A DNA stretch of 64,000 nucleotides from Gemmataceae bacterium (GTDB lineage Bacteria; Planctomycetota; Planctomycetia; Gemmatales; Gemmataceae), in the NCBI GenBank assembly GCA_022842245.1, contig JALHPZ010000011.1, forward strand, positions 1 to 64,000, read 5' to 3'. Each line of letters starts with the position of its first letter. The first letter of the stretch is position 1. Positions 43,248 through 53,200 of this stretch are shown here, in pieces. The notes below the pieces were generated by a model. The model was not told where the DNA came from, made no database searches, and worked only from the letters and a program-made list of their open reading frames with translations. A program made the translations under genes and the position numbers.

Positions 43248-44000
43248 ATGGGATCGACGATCGGCGGCCCTTCCCTCAAGGGGGTCCGTCTGCGGAAGAT
43301 GTTCGGCGACGGTGCCTCGCAGCGGGCGGCCCTCCGCGAGGTTTCCATCGACCTGTTCCCCGGTCAGCTCGCGCTGCTCATGGGGCCGAGCGGGTCCGGC
43401 AAGTCCACGCTGCTGGCGATCCTCTCCGGCTTGCTGCGCCCCGACGGCGGGCAAGTCCTGACGCGCCCGGAGGGGGCGACATCCTACCTCGACGTCTGGT
43501 CCCTCCCGGATCGGGCGCGGGAAGATTTTCGTCGGCGGCATACGGGTTTCATCTTTCAGGGCTACAATCTCTTCCCCGCCCTGACGGCAAGCCAACAGAT
43601 CGAGATCGTCTTGAAGTGGGGAAACAACCTCGCGTCGCGGGATGCCAAACGGCAGGCGCATGAGATGCTGGACCGGCTGGGCCTGCTGAACCAGCGGCAC
43701 AAGAAGCCGGCGGCGATGTCCGGCGGGGAGAAGCAGCGCGTGGCGATCGGCCGGGCGCTCGCCAAGAACCCGATGTTCCTCTTCGCCGACGAGCCGACCA
43801 GCGCCCTCGACTGGGAAAACGGGCAATCGGTGATCCGCCTACTGCGGGACGCCGCCCACGGCCGCGGGGCCACGATTCTGGTTGTGTCGCACGACCAACG
43901 GATGTTACCCTACGTCGACGTGAACTACCACCTCGACGACGGCCGACTCGAAGAGCAGGAAGTCCCCCTCGTGGCCACCGGCTCCGCGGGCGGCGTGTGA
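43248..44000 (+). CDS. ABC transporter ATP-binding protein (DevA/LolD-like)
   Basis: 250 residues from the ATG at 43248, 20 bases after the permease stop. All ABC motifs are present: Walker A GPSGSGKST, Q-loop FIFQGYNLFPALT, signature MSGGEKQRVAIGRA, Walker B FLFADEPTSALD and H-loop VVSHD. The size and the partner genes fit the MacB/LolD/DevA subgroup, which powers export or lipoprotein release. The substrate is unknown. Confidence 0.9.
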   Translation: MGSTIGGPSLKGVRLRKMFGDGASQRAALREVSIDLFPGQLALLMGPSGSGKSTLLAILSGLLRPDGGQVLTRPEGATSYLDVWSLPDRAREDFRRRHTGFIFQGYNLFPALTASQQIEIVLKWGNNLASRDAKRQAHEMLDRLGLLNQRHKKPAAMSGGEKQRVAIGRALAKNPMFLFADEPTSALDWENGQSVIRLLRDAAHGRGATILVVSHDQRMLPYVDVNYHLDDGRLEEQEVPLVATGSAGGV

Positions 44001-44011
44001 GGAGCGGAACC

Positions 44012-45118
44012 ATGAACCGACTGAAGATCGTTCCCTACGCCCTTGGCCTCGGCGTCCTGCTCACAACACTGATCGGCGCCCGCAACCTCAACGACGGCGC
44101 GGGCAACCCGCAGCCGGGCGGCGGCGGTGGCGGACCGAAGGCGGTCGACGGCCTCGTCGCCAAGGGGAATGTCACCGCCGAAAGCGAACCGATGCCCTTC
44201 ATACTGCCGGCGCACCTCGCCGCCGGACGCGTCGTCACCGTGATGGTGAAGAACGGGCAGGCGGTGAAGAAGGGCGACATCCTCGTCAAGTTCGACGACT
44301 GGCAATACAAGGCGGATCTGACGAAAGCCGAAGCCGCCGTCCAAGCGGCGCTCCGCCAGCATCAACTCGCGCTCGGCAAGCAGGAACAGCAGAAGGTACT
44401 GGTCGAGAAGGCGAAGCTCGGCGTGAAGAACGCCGAGCAGGCGCGCGACAAGGCCAAGGAGATGCTGGACGCCGTCCGCAAGAAGCTCGATTTCCAGCTC
44501 CGCCAGCTCGGCGGCATGGCGAACATCGAGAAGGCGATCCGCGAAGAACCGGAGTTCCTGAAGGTGGAAGCGATTCTGGACGCCGCCGAGAACCAGGTGA
44601 AGGAACGGCAGTTCGACGTCTCTTTGGCCGAGAAGGAACCGCTCGCCGCGACCATCGAGGCCGCCACGTTCCAATCCCAGATGGCGCAGGCGGACGTCGA
44701 GAAGGCCAAGCACGCGATCGCACTCTGCGAACTGCGGGCCGAGATCGGCGGCATTATCGAGCGCGTCGCCGTCGCCCCCGGCCAGGTCATGTATCCCCAG
44801 TCCCGCACGCCGATGTTCTGGCTCATCCCCGACGGAACCCGGTACATCAAAGCCGAAATCGTACCGGAATTCGCCCACAAGATCCGCGACAAGGAAGGAG
44901 CCAAGGTCGTCATCTCCGACGACACCTCTCCCGGCCTCACCTACGAAGGCGTCGTCGAACAGGTCGGCACCGCCTTCCTGCCCAAACTCGGCGGCGTGGA
45001 TCTGCTCAACGGCAAGGCGACGAACGTCCTCGAAGTCAGCATCCGCGTCGTCGATCCGGCCCCGTCCGGCAAGCCGTCCCTCCGTGTCGGCCAGCCCGTG
45101 CGCGTGACGATTCCGTGA
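44012..45118 (+). CDS. Periplasmic adaptor (HlyD/DevB-like membrane-fusion protein)
   Basis: 368 residues from the ATG at 44012, with GAGGAG 5-10 bases upstream. An N-terminal membrane anchor (IVPYALGLGVLLTTLIGA) is followed by a Gly-rich linker, a beta-barrel/lipoyl half (LPAHLAAGRVVTVMVKNGQAVKKGDILVKFDDW), a long helical hairpin rich in Lys/Glu/Ala (about 95-240) and the second lipoyl half (GIIERVAVAPGQVMYP). The order is that of a membrane-fusion adaptor. It completes a permease-ATPase-adaptor set with 11-20-base gaps, so the three form an export unit. Confidence 0.85.
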   Translation: MNRLKIVPYALGLGVLLTTLIGARNLNDGAGNPQPGGGGGGPKAVDGLVAKGNVTAESEPMPFILPAHLAAGRVVTVMVKNGQAVKKGDILVKFDDWQYKADLTKAEAAVQAALRQHQLALGKQEQQKVLVEKAKLGVKNAEQARDKAKEMLDAVRKKLDFQLRQLGGMANIEKAIREEPEFLKVEAILDAAENQVKERQFDVSLAEKEPLAATIEAATFQSQMAQADVEKAKHAIALCELRAEIGGIIERVAVAPGQVMYPQSRTPMFWLIPDGTRYIKAEIVPEFAHKIRDKEGAKVVISDDTSPGLTYEGVVEQVGTAFLPKLGGVDLLNGKATNVLEVSIRVVDPAPSGKPSLRVGQPVRVTIP

Positions 45119-45125
45119 GGCCCGC

Positions 45126-45980
45126 TTGAATCCGACCGACGCCTCCTACGCGGCCTGCCGCCAGATCGTCCGTCGGTCCGGAAGCAATTTCCCGCTCGCC
45201 TTCCGTCTTCTCCCGACGTCCGGCCGCCGCGCCATGGACGCCCTCTACGCGTTCCTGCGCCTCACCGACGACCTCGCCGACGAACCGGGCGCGACCGACG
45301 CCAAACGGCTGCGGCTCCGGAACTGGCGCGAAGCCTTGGACGCCGCCCTCGCCGACTCCCCCGCGCACCCGATCCACCCTGCCCTCGCGCATGCCGTGCG
45401 AACCTTCGGCATCGACCCGAATCACCTCCATGCCGTCATCGACGGCGTCGAACGCGATCTCGAACCGATCGCCTTCGCCAGCTTCGAGGAACTGACGGCG
45501 TACTGCCGGCTCGTCGCCTCCGCCGTCGGGATGGCGTGCCTGCCCGTCTGGGGCTGCACCGATCCGAACGCTGCCGGCCCCGCCGACGCCGCCGGCATCG
45601 CCTTCCAGCTCACGAACATCCTCCGCGACCTCGGCGAGGATCGCGCCCGCGGCCGCGTCTACCTCCCGACCGACGAACTCGAACGCTTCCGTTGCCCGCC
45701 GGAGAGCTGGGACCGAAAGGGCCCGGAGTTCCGCGAACTGCTGCGGTTCCAGATCGATCGCGCGCGGGGTTACTACGAGGAGGCCGCGACGCTGGAGCGG
45801 GAGTTGTCGCGTTCGGGCCGGGCCATCTTCCGCGTCATGCACCGGACGTACCGCGAACTGCTGGAAGTCGTCGACCGGTTGGGCGTGGACGTGCTGACGG
45901 TCCGCGCCGCCGTGCCGCGGCGGCGGAAACTCGAGATCTTCGCGGCCGCCTGGCCGGTCAAGTGGGGTTGGGTGAAGTAG
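45126..45980 (+). CDS. Squalene/phytoene synthase family (HpnC/HpnD-like)
   Basis: 284 residues from a TTG at 45126, 8 bases after the adaptor stop and preceded by GAGG; no ATG is available near the start. The two Asp-rich substrate-binding motifs are seen: LTDDLADE (about 49) and NILRDLGEDRARGRVYLP (about 163). The family condenses two prenyl diphosphates; HpnC and HpnD make presqualene diphosphate and hydroxysqualene, while CrtB makes phytoene. HpnE lies elsewhere in this window, which favours the squalene route, but the paralog cannot be fixed. It overlaps the convergent membrane protein gene by 23 bases. Confidence 0.85.
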   Translation: MNPTDASYAACRQIVRRSGSNFPLAFRLLPTSGRRAMDALYAFLRLTDDLADEPGATDAKRLRLRNWREALDAALADSPAHPIHPALAHAVRTFGIDPNHLHAVIDGVERDLEPIAFASFEELTAYCRLVASAVGMACLPVWGCTDPNAAGPADAAGIAFQLTNILRDLGEDRARGRVYLPTDELERFRCPPESWDRKGPEFRELLRFQIDRARGYYEEAATLERELSRSGRAIFRVMHRTYRELLEVVDRLGVDVLTVRAAVPRRRKLEIFAAAWPVKWGWVK

Positions 45981-46719
45981 CGATCCGCTCCGCCAGCCAC
46001 GCGATCAATTTCTCCGCCGGCCAGCGAACGTCCCGACCGGCCAAGCGGATCGTTTCGGTTCCGCCGTCGTGCCGAACCGTGATCGCGCAGTCGTAAACGT
46101 CGACGGTCGATTCGTTGGCCGATTCCTCTCGCGTCTCGATCGCGAAGCCCACGACCTCGCTCCACGGTACGGTCAGCGGCGGCACGCGTCGCCCGCGCGG
46201 GAATGTCACGGTGCGTTCCGTTTCGTCCACGATGATCGTCGGCTCGTAGTGGAAGCGCCGATACGCCAGCACCGCCAGCAGCAGGTCGACCGGCCCGGCG
46301 AGCGACCAGAACCAGAGCGGGTTCCGTTTGCCCATGAGCAGGAGCGGCGCGCCGGCCGTCGCCATCAGCGCGAGGACGAGGACAACGCCGAAGACGATCG
46401 GCCCGGTCGGGTTCGGCACGACGGCGACCCAGCCCGTCGGGGTGCGCCGTTCGCGCGCGAGGCCGGCGGCCCACGGGCGCACCCGGCGATACTGCGCGAC
46501 GGCCGCCCACCAAAAGAAAACCAGCCCGAACCAGAACGGCGAGAACAGCGCGAGGTCGTGCAGCGCCAGCGAGGCCCGGCTGCCGGTGAAATCGTCCCCC
46601 GGCCTCGCGAACATCATGAGCAGCGCGACGGGTATGACCAGGGCCGAGTAGAACGCCGCGAACAGCGCCGTGCCGCAGCCGGCGATCCGGTGTTCCGTCG
46701 GAGAGTGGCGATCGCGCAT
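45958..46719 (-). CDS. Hypothetical membrane protein
   Basis: 253 residues, not recognised. Four membrane segments lie at about 14-38, 55-75, 106-130 and 137-152; the C-terminal half (about 158-253) is soluble and beta-rich (TIIVDETERTVTFPRGRRVPPLTVPWSEVVGF), resembling PH-like or DUF3592-type membrane proteins. The N-terminus is short and basic. The 3' end overlaps the squalene synthase gene by 23 bases on the opposite strand. It is divergent from the transaldolase gene. Confidence 0.65.
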   Translation of the reverse strand: MRDRHSPTEHRIAGCGTALFAAFYSALVIPVALLMMFARPGDDFTGSRASLALHDLALFSPFWFGLVFFWWAAVAQYRRVRPWAAGLARERRTPTGWVAVVPNPTGPIVFGVVLVLALMATAGAPLLLMGKRNPLWFWSLAGPVDLLLAVLAYRRFHYEPTIIVDETERTVTFPRGRRVPPLTVPWSEVVGFAIETREESANESTVDVYDCAITVRHDGGTETIRLAGRDVRWPAEKLIAWLAERIATSPNPT

Positions 46720-46823
46720 GACGGTGCGACCTGCGATGCGATGCTACCCAGACTATCGAACGGTCGCGCGCCGGGCGATTCTTCCCTATCATTCCCCACA
46801 CCGATCCCTTCCCGGAGACCTCC

Positions 46824-47876
46824 ATGACGCCGCTGCAATCCATCGTCGCCGCCGGCACGAAACTCTGGCTCGATTCCGTCGACCCGGCCGAGATCAAGAA
46901 GAACCGCGAGTTCGGCGCCACCGGCGCCACCTCGAACCCGATCATCATCGCCGACCTGCTGAAGACCGGCCGGTTCGACGCCGACATCGCCGCCTTCGCC
47001 CAGCAGGGCCTCGACGACGAAGCGATCGCCTGGGCCATGACGAACAAGTTGGTCAAGGCCGCGCAGGACGTCTTCAAGCCGGTCTGGGACGAAACGAAGG
47101 GCGACGACGGCTGGGTGAGCTTCGAACTGGATCCGCTGCTCGAAGACACCGTGAAGAACCTGCCGACGCTGGAGCGGACGCAGAAGTACATCGACCTCGC
47201 GTGGCGGTGGTCCAAGGGGCACTGCAACCGGATGATCAAGGTGCCGGCGACGCCCGGCGGCCTCGGGGCGCTCGAGGAACTGGTCGCGCACGGCGTGGCG
47301 GTGAACGTGACGCTGATCTTCAGCGAGAGCCAGTACCGCGCCGCCCGGAACGCCTGCTACAAGGGCGCCCTCCGCGCGCTCGACCGCGACGCCGTGAAGA
47401 CGGTGTACAGCATCTTCGTCAGCCGCGTGGACGTGTACACCGAGCAGCACAACGCGAACCTCATCCCCGAAGCGCAAGGCCAGGTCGGCATCGTGAATGC
47501 CAAGCGCATCTGGAAGCTGAACCAGGATTTCTGGGCGGACAAGGGATTCCCGCGGAAGCAGGAAATGATCTTCGCCAGCACCGGCACGAAGAAGAAGGAA
47601 GACCCGGCGTGGAAGTACGTCGAGGCGTTCGCGGGCAGCGACATCGAAACGAACCCGCCGGCGACGAACGACGCGGTGCAGGCGAGCGGCCGCACCATCA
47701 CCAAGAACATCGACAAACTGCCGCCGGCGAACGTGCTGCTCGACATCGACACCAAGGTGAACATCGGCCACCTCGAAGAGACGCTGATGCGCGAGGGCCT
47801 GGCCAAGTTCGCCGACCCGCACAAGGCGCTCATTAAGCTGATCGGCGACAAGCGCGCGGCTCTGGGCAAGAAGTGA
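46824..47876 (+). CDS. tal: Transaldolase
   Basis: 350 residues. The alpha/beta-barrel enzyme moves a dihydroxyacetone unit between sugar phosphates in the pentose phosphate pathway. Seen are the conserved SNPIIIADL segment near residue 33, the Schiff-base lysine region as [18 protein letters not shown] and [14 protein letters not shown], then the late [15 protein letters not shown] and [10 protein letters not shown]. The length fits the long transaldolase type. It is alone, with a 105-base gap to the next gene. Confidence 0.92.
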   Translation: MTPLQSIVAAGTKLWLDSVDPAEIKKNREFGATGATSNPIIIADLLKTGRFDADIAAFAQQGLDDEAIAWAMTNKLVKAAQDVFKPVWDETKGDDGWVSFELDPLLEDTVKNLPTLERTQKYIDLAWRWSKGHCNRMIKVPATPGGLGALEELVAHGVAVNVTLIFSESQYRAARNACYKGALRALDRDAVKTVYSIFVSRVDVYTEQHNANLIPEAQGQVGIVNAKRIWKLNQDFWADKGFPRKQEMIFASTGTKKKEDPAWKYVEAFAGSDIETNPPATNDAVQASGRTITKNIDKLPPANVLLDIDTKVNIGHLEETLMREGLAKFADPHKALIKLIGDKRAALGKK

Positions 47877-47981
47877 CGCCCCGGGATTCGACCTGTTAAC
47901 GGCCGGGAACGATTTGACAGATTCGCGGTGCGCCCTACTCTTCAGGCGGCTCCGCATCCGTCAGTCGTTCCCGGTGTCGTT

Positions 47982-48818
47982 ATGTCCGGACCTCGTCTTT
48001 CCGTCGGCGGCGCAGTATTCGTCCTCTTGGCGTCGGTCGCGCTCGCGGCTCCGCCACGCGGCATGGACGAAGTCAGCCTCAACCGCCTCACCCGCGTCGG
48101 ACCGTTCAGCACCGAACTCCAGGGCAAGGTTTCCCTGCGCGTGCCCACCGGTTATCGCATCGTTCTCGAAGAGAAACTCGCGGAATTCGGCGAACTCTCC
48201 GGCTACCCGGTCCTCGGCGACGAAGCCGCCTTCATCACGATGGCCGCCGACAAGCCGACCTGGCACGGCCTGATCCTGCTCCTCACCGACGATCCGCTCA
48301 AGGGCATCGACCCGAAGACCCTCGCCGAACGCCCCGCCCGCGACCAGCTCCTCGACTGGCAGCGCCGCTTCCACGAGAACCGCCGGCCGCGCAAGGGCGC
48401 CACCGTCGTTCCCTCCAAGGTCGGCGCCTGGACGCATTCCCCCAAGTTCAACGACAAGACCAACGTCCTCACCATGGGCGTGCGGCTCGAAGCCGAAACC
48501 GAAGGCTCCAAGGACAAGGTCTGCTACAGTTCCTTCTCCTACGGCCCCAATGGCACCATCGTCTGCGTCGTCGCCTTCACCGACGTGGAGGACTACGACA
48601 AGGCCGTGAAGGAAAGCGGCAAGCTGACGGAGGAATTCACCTTCCTCGCCCCCGCCGCGACGGAAGAGACGACCGAAGACGACCCGCTCTACACCGCGAA
48701 GGTGGCCGGCGGCGGCGTGCTCGGTTCGATCGTGGTGCTGATGCTCTTCCGGGCCCTCGGCATCGGCGCCCCGCGCCAGCCGGTCCGCAAGGGCGCCCGC
48801 CGCCCGGTGCCGCGCTGA
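47982..48818 (+). CDS. DUF2167-like membrane protein
   Basis: 278 residues from the ATG at 47982, giving a signal peptide (RLSVGGAVFVLLASVALAAP). The body resembles DUF2167: GKVSLRVPTGYRIVLEEKLAEF, VLGDEAAF, W-containing HGLILLLTDDPLKGIDPKTLAE and GAWTHSPKFNDKTNVLTMGVRLEAE followed by VCYSSFSYGPNGTIVCVV. One membrane helix near the C-terminus (VAGGGVLGSIVVLMLFRALG) is followed by a basic tail. DUF2167 proteins are envelope proteins of unknown function. No clear operon partner. Confidence 0.7.
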   Translation: MSGPRLSVGGAVFVLLASVALAAPPRGMDEVSLNRLTRVGPFSTELQGKVSLRVPTGYRIVLEEKLAEFGELSGYPVLGDEAAFITMAADKPTWHGLILLLTDDPLKGIDPKTLAERPARDQLLDWQRRFHENRRPRKGATVVPSKVGAWTHSPKFNDKTNVLTMGVRLEAETEGSKDKVCYSSFSYGPNGTIVCVVAFTDVEDYDKAVKESGKLTEEFTFLAPAATEETTEDDPLYTAKVAGGGVLGSIVVLMLFRALGIGAPRQPVRKGARRPVPR

Positions 48819-48891
48819 TTCCGCTTGACCGTCCACCCCATCCTCGACTATGGGCCGCGTCCAACCGACCGACCTTAGCCGAGGATTCGCC

Positions 48892-49650
48892 ATGCCGGGC
48901 GCTGTGCTCGATACCACCATCGCGCCCGACGATGTCATGTTCGATCGGTCCCTCGCACCGGACCTCGCACTCGAGCATTACCTCCGCTGTGGCCGGTCGG
49001 CGATGAAGATCATCCGCGCCGCACTCGCTTCCGCCGACGTGCCCGACGCCGACATCCGCCGCATCCTCGACCTGCCCTGCGGCCACGGGCGAATCCTGCG
49101 CCACCTGAAGGCCGCCTTCCCCCACGCCCAACTCACGGCCTGCGACCTTGAACGCCCCGGCGTCGACTTCTGCGCCGCCCAGTTCGGCGCCACACCGGTC
49201 TATTCGCACCCCGACCCCGACCGCATCCCGATCGCCGGCCCCTTCGACCTCATCTGGTGCGGCTCGCTCATGACGCACCTCGACGCGCCGCGCTGGAGCG
49301 CGTTCCTCCGCCGCTTCCGCTCCTGGCTCTCCGAGACCGGCGTCTGCGTCTTCACCTCGCACGGCATCGGCTCGGAGGAACTCCTGCGCTCCGGCCACAC
49401 GACCTACGGCCTGCCGAAGGCCGATCGGCTGCTCAAGCCCTACCGCCGCCGCGGCTTCGCCTACGAACCCTACGCCCGCGGCCAGGACTATGGCATCTCC
49501 ATGGCCGGCATCGGCTGGATCGCCGAACGGATCGCCGAACTCCCCGACGCCCGCATCGTCTCCGTCACCGAGAAGGCGTGGGACCACCACCACGACGCCA
49601 TCGCCTTCGGCCCGCGCTTCGCCGAACGCGCCGCCCGCCGCGCGGCGTAG
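48892..49650 (+). CDS. Class I SAM-dependent methyltransferase
   Basis: 252 residues from the ATG at 48892, with GAGG at about -10; an earlier ATG at 48850 is in frame but weaker. The SAM-binding motif I is ILDLPCGHGRILRHLKAAFP (D-x-P-C-G-H-G in place of the usual D-x-G-x-G-x-G), followed by LTACDLERPGVDF (motif II Asp) and FDLIWCGSLMTHLDAPRWSAFLRRF. The substrate is unknown. It is 9 bases upstream of the fluoride channel gene, so the two may be co-transcribed. Confidence 0.8.
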   Translation: MPGAVLDTTIAPDDVMFDRSLAPDLALEHYLRCGRSAMKIIRAALASADVPDADIRRILDLPCGHGRILRHLKAAFPHAQLTACDLERPGVDFCAAQFGATPVYSHPDPDRIPIAGPFDLIWCGSLMTHLDAPRWSAFLRRFRSWLSETGVCVFTSHGIGSEELLRSGHTTYGLPKADRLLKPYRRRGFAYEPYARGQDYGISMAGIGWIAERIAELPDARIVSVTEKAWDHHHDAIAFGPRFAERAARRAA

Positions 49651-49659
49651 GAGTCGCCC

Positions 49660-50034
49660 GTGCTCGCCCTTCTCTCCCATCCCGGCGTCTTGCTGCTCCT
49701 CGGCGGCGGTCTCGGCGCGAACGCCCGCTACTGGCTCGGCGAACTCTTCAAGGCCCGCCACTGGTCCGATGCCTTCCCCTGGCACACCTTCGCCATCAAT
49801 GTCCTCGGCTCGTTCGCCCTCGGCCTCGTCGCCGTCCTCCTCAAGGATCGACCCGCCTGGGCGCTCTTTCTTGGGGTCGGCGTCTGCGGCGGCTTCACCA
49901 CCTTCAGCACCTTCAGCCTCGAAGCGCTCTCGCTGATGGAGAAAGGCCGCACGCTGGCGGCCGCCGGCTACGCCGTCGGCTCGGTCCTCGCCGGCGTGCT
50001 GGGCGCGGCGCTGGCGATGCGGCTGGCTCGCTGA
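49660..50034 (+). CDS. crcB: Fluoride channel (CrcB/Fluc family)
   Basis: 124 residues from a GTG at 49660. Four membrane helices are seen. Fluc signatures are GGGLGANARYW near the N-terminus, NVLGSFALG in helix 2 and GVCGGFTTFSTFSLEALSL in helix 3, the break that lines the pore. It exports fluoride as a dual-topology dimer. No fluoride riboswitch was recognised upstream; the gene directly follows the methyltransferase. Confidence 0.92.
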   Translation: MLALLSHPGVLLLLGGGLGANARYWLGELFKARHWSDAFPWHTFAINVLGSFALGLVAVLLKDRPAWALFLGVGVCGGFTTFSTFSLEALSLMEKGRTLAAAGYAVGSVLAGVLGAALAMRLAR

Positions 50035-50262
50035 TCGAACACTTTCCCGGCGCGCACATCGGGGATTGCGCCGACGCTGACGAAAATGACGACAGGATAC
50101 CCGGTAGAACCGGTTAAGATTGCCCGGGCGCTACTTTTCATGTCCGGGAAACTGGATAAAACTGCGAAAGTTGTACACCCGTGCGGATTTTGCGGCTTCT
50201 CCCGCCGCGCACGGTATCCATCCGGCCGACCTCGACCGCCGACTCGCACCTTCGGAGCCGCC

Positions 50263-53200
50263 ATGACCTCGCTCGCTCGCCGCCAATGGACCCGCGCCCT
50301 CGCCGCGAAGCTCGGCGTCACCCGGCTGGAGGATCGGGTCAACCCGGATTCGGCTTACCACAATTTGGCGGCCAATGGTCCATTTATACAGGATTGGAGC
50401 AATACCGGTTTGATTTCAGCTGACGACGACTGGAGTAATGTTCCTAGTATTGTCGGATTCCGTGGAGACGGGTTGACTGGATTAACGGGTGTCGATCCGC
50501 AAACAATTTTGGGTTTTGATTCTCCGGTAGTTGATGTTAATGCGAATAGGTCGGACCCGAACACCTTTGCAACAGGTGGAGTTACCGAATTTGAATTAGC
50601 GAATCCTACGATAGCGATCACGGGATCCGCGACAGCCGACGCGCCTTATATCCAACTTCACATCAATACGACTGGTAAAAATAATATTGCGATCTCGTAC
50701 AATTTGCGAGACTTAGACGGGAGCACTGACAATTCTATTCAACAAATCGCCTTGCAATTCCGAATCAACGAGACGGACTCGTTCACAAACGTGCCTACCG
50801 GCTACGTCGCCGACGCTTCGTCTGGCCCTAGTCTCGCGTCTTTGGTGACGCCAGTTTCAGTACTTTTGCCGGCTGCGGCGGAAAATCAGCCCACCCTTCA
50901 GATTCGCATCATTACCTCCAACGCTGTCGGCAACGACGAGTGGATAGGTATTGACGACATTGTTGTCCTAAGTAACGCTCCCCCCGTCATCACCAGCAAT
51001 GGGGGCGGGGCGTCGGCGATGGTCAGCATCGCCGAGAACACCACCGACGTGACGACCGTGACGGCGGACGACGCCGACATGAATCCGATCACGTTCAGCA
51101 TCAGTGGTGGGGCCGACCAGGCGTTCTTCTCCATCGACCCGATGAGCGGCAAGCTGGCGTTCAAGGCCGCACCGAACTTCGAAGCGAAGCTGGATGCGGG
51201 CGCGAACAACGTCTACGACGTGATCGTGCGGGCCTCCGACGGCATCGCCTTCGACGAGCAGGCGATCGCGGTGACGATCACGGATGTGGCCGAGGCGCCG
51301 GTCATCACCAGCAATGGCGGCGGGGCGACGGCGATGGTGAACGTCGCCGAGAACACCAAGGCCGTGACGACGGTGGTGGCGGTCGACGAGGATGCCGGTT
51401 CGACCATCACGTACAGCATCGTGGGCGGCAGCGATCAGGGTTTCTTCACCATCACGGCCGGGGGCGCGCTGAGCTTCAACGTGGCGCGCGACTTCGAGTC
51501 GAAGGTGGACGCCAACGGCGACGGGATTTACGTGGTGACGGTGCAGGCATCCGACAGCGTGCTGAACGACCAGCAGACGATCTCCGTGACGATCACGGAC
51601 GTGAACGAGACGCCGCCGGTCATCACGAGCGATGGCGGCGGGGCGACGGCGGCGCTCGACGTGCTGGAGAACACGACCTTCGTGACGAAGGTGACGGCGA
51701 CCGACGCCGACACGAGCGACATCGTCACGTTCAGCGTGGGCGGGGTGGACGCGAAGTTCTTCACGATCGACCCGTCGACGGGGGTGTTGAACTTCAAGGC
51801 GGCGCCGAACTTCGAATTGAAGGCCGACGCCGACGCGAACAACAAGTACGAAGTGACGGTGAAGGCGTCCGACGGGGCGAACTTCGACACGCAGGCGATC
51901 ACGGTGACGATCGTGGACGAGGACGAGCCGCCGGTGTTCACCAGCGACGGCGGCACGCCGACGACGATCTTCCGCTTCGAGGGCGTGCAGTCGGTGACGA
52001 CGGCGCTGGCGAAGGACCCCGAAGGCAAGACGCCGATTTCGTACGGCATCGCCGGCGGGGCGGACGCGGCGCTGTTCCTCATCGACGCCGGCACCGGCGC
52101 CCTGTCGTTCCTCGCCGCGCCGGACTTCGAGAACCCGACCGACGCGAACTTCGACAACTTCTACGAGTTGATGCTCAGCGCGACCGAGGGCACGACCACC
52201 GGCTTCCAGATGCTGACGGTGCGGATCGACAACGTGAACGAGGCACCGACGTTCACGGTCGGAATGGACCAGACGGTGAACGAGGACGCCGGCCTGCAGA
52301 CGGTCCCCGGCTTCCTCACGAACATCACGGTCGGACCGATGGGGATGTCGTTCTCCGACCTCGGCAAAGTCGTGACGTTCGACGTGCAGACCACCAATGC
52401 CGCGCTCTTCGCCACCGCGCCGACGATCGACGCGAGCGGCACGCTGACGTACGCGGCGCTGCCGAACGTGTCCGGCACCGCCAAGGTGACCGTGATCGCG
52501 ATCGACGACGGCGGCACCGACAACGGCGGCGTGGACGCCTCCGCACCGCAGTTCTTCACCATCACCGTGAACGCGGTGAATGACATCCCGGACATCTCGA
52601 TCAGCGGCAACCAGATCATCAACGAAGACGCCGGCCCGCAGACGAAGGCGTCGTTCGTCACGTCGGTTTCGCCCGGCCCGGCGGACGAGGCGATCCAGAC
52701 CGTCACGATCACGGTGACGAACGACAACATGTCGCTGTTCAGCGTGCAACCATCGATCGACGGTAGCGGCGTGCTGACGTACACGGCCGCGCCGAACGCC
52801 AACGGCTTCGCGACGGTGACGGTGACCGCGAAGGACAACGGCGGGACCAACTTCGGCGGCGTCGACACGAAGGTGCGCACGTTCACGATCACGGTGAACG
52901 CGGTGAACGACGCGCCGAGCTTCGCCCTCGGCGGCAACCAGACGGTGGACGAGGACGCCGGTTCGAAGACCGTGATGGGCTTCGCGACCGCCATTTCGCC
53001 CGGCCCGCTCGACGAGGCGGGGCAGATGGTGAGCTTCCTCGTGTCGAACGACAACATGGGGCTGTTCAGCGTTCAGCCTTCGATCGACGCGGCCGGCAAC
53101 CTGACGTACACCCTCGCGGCCGACGCGTTCGGCAGCGCAATGGTGACGGTGCAGGCGAAGGACGATGGCGGCACGGCGTTCGGCGGCGTGGACACGTCGG

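Noticed and set aside
50968..52749. 593-residue open frame antisense to the giant surface protein
   Set aside because: It is Arg/His/Val-rich low-complexity sequence created by the tandem repeats and high GC on the coding strand; the + strand frame has clear cadherin units.
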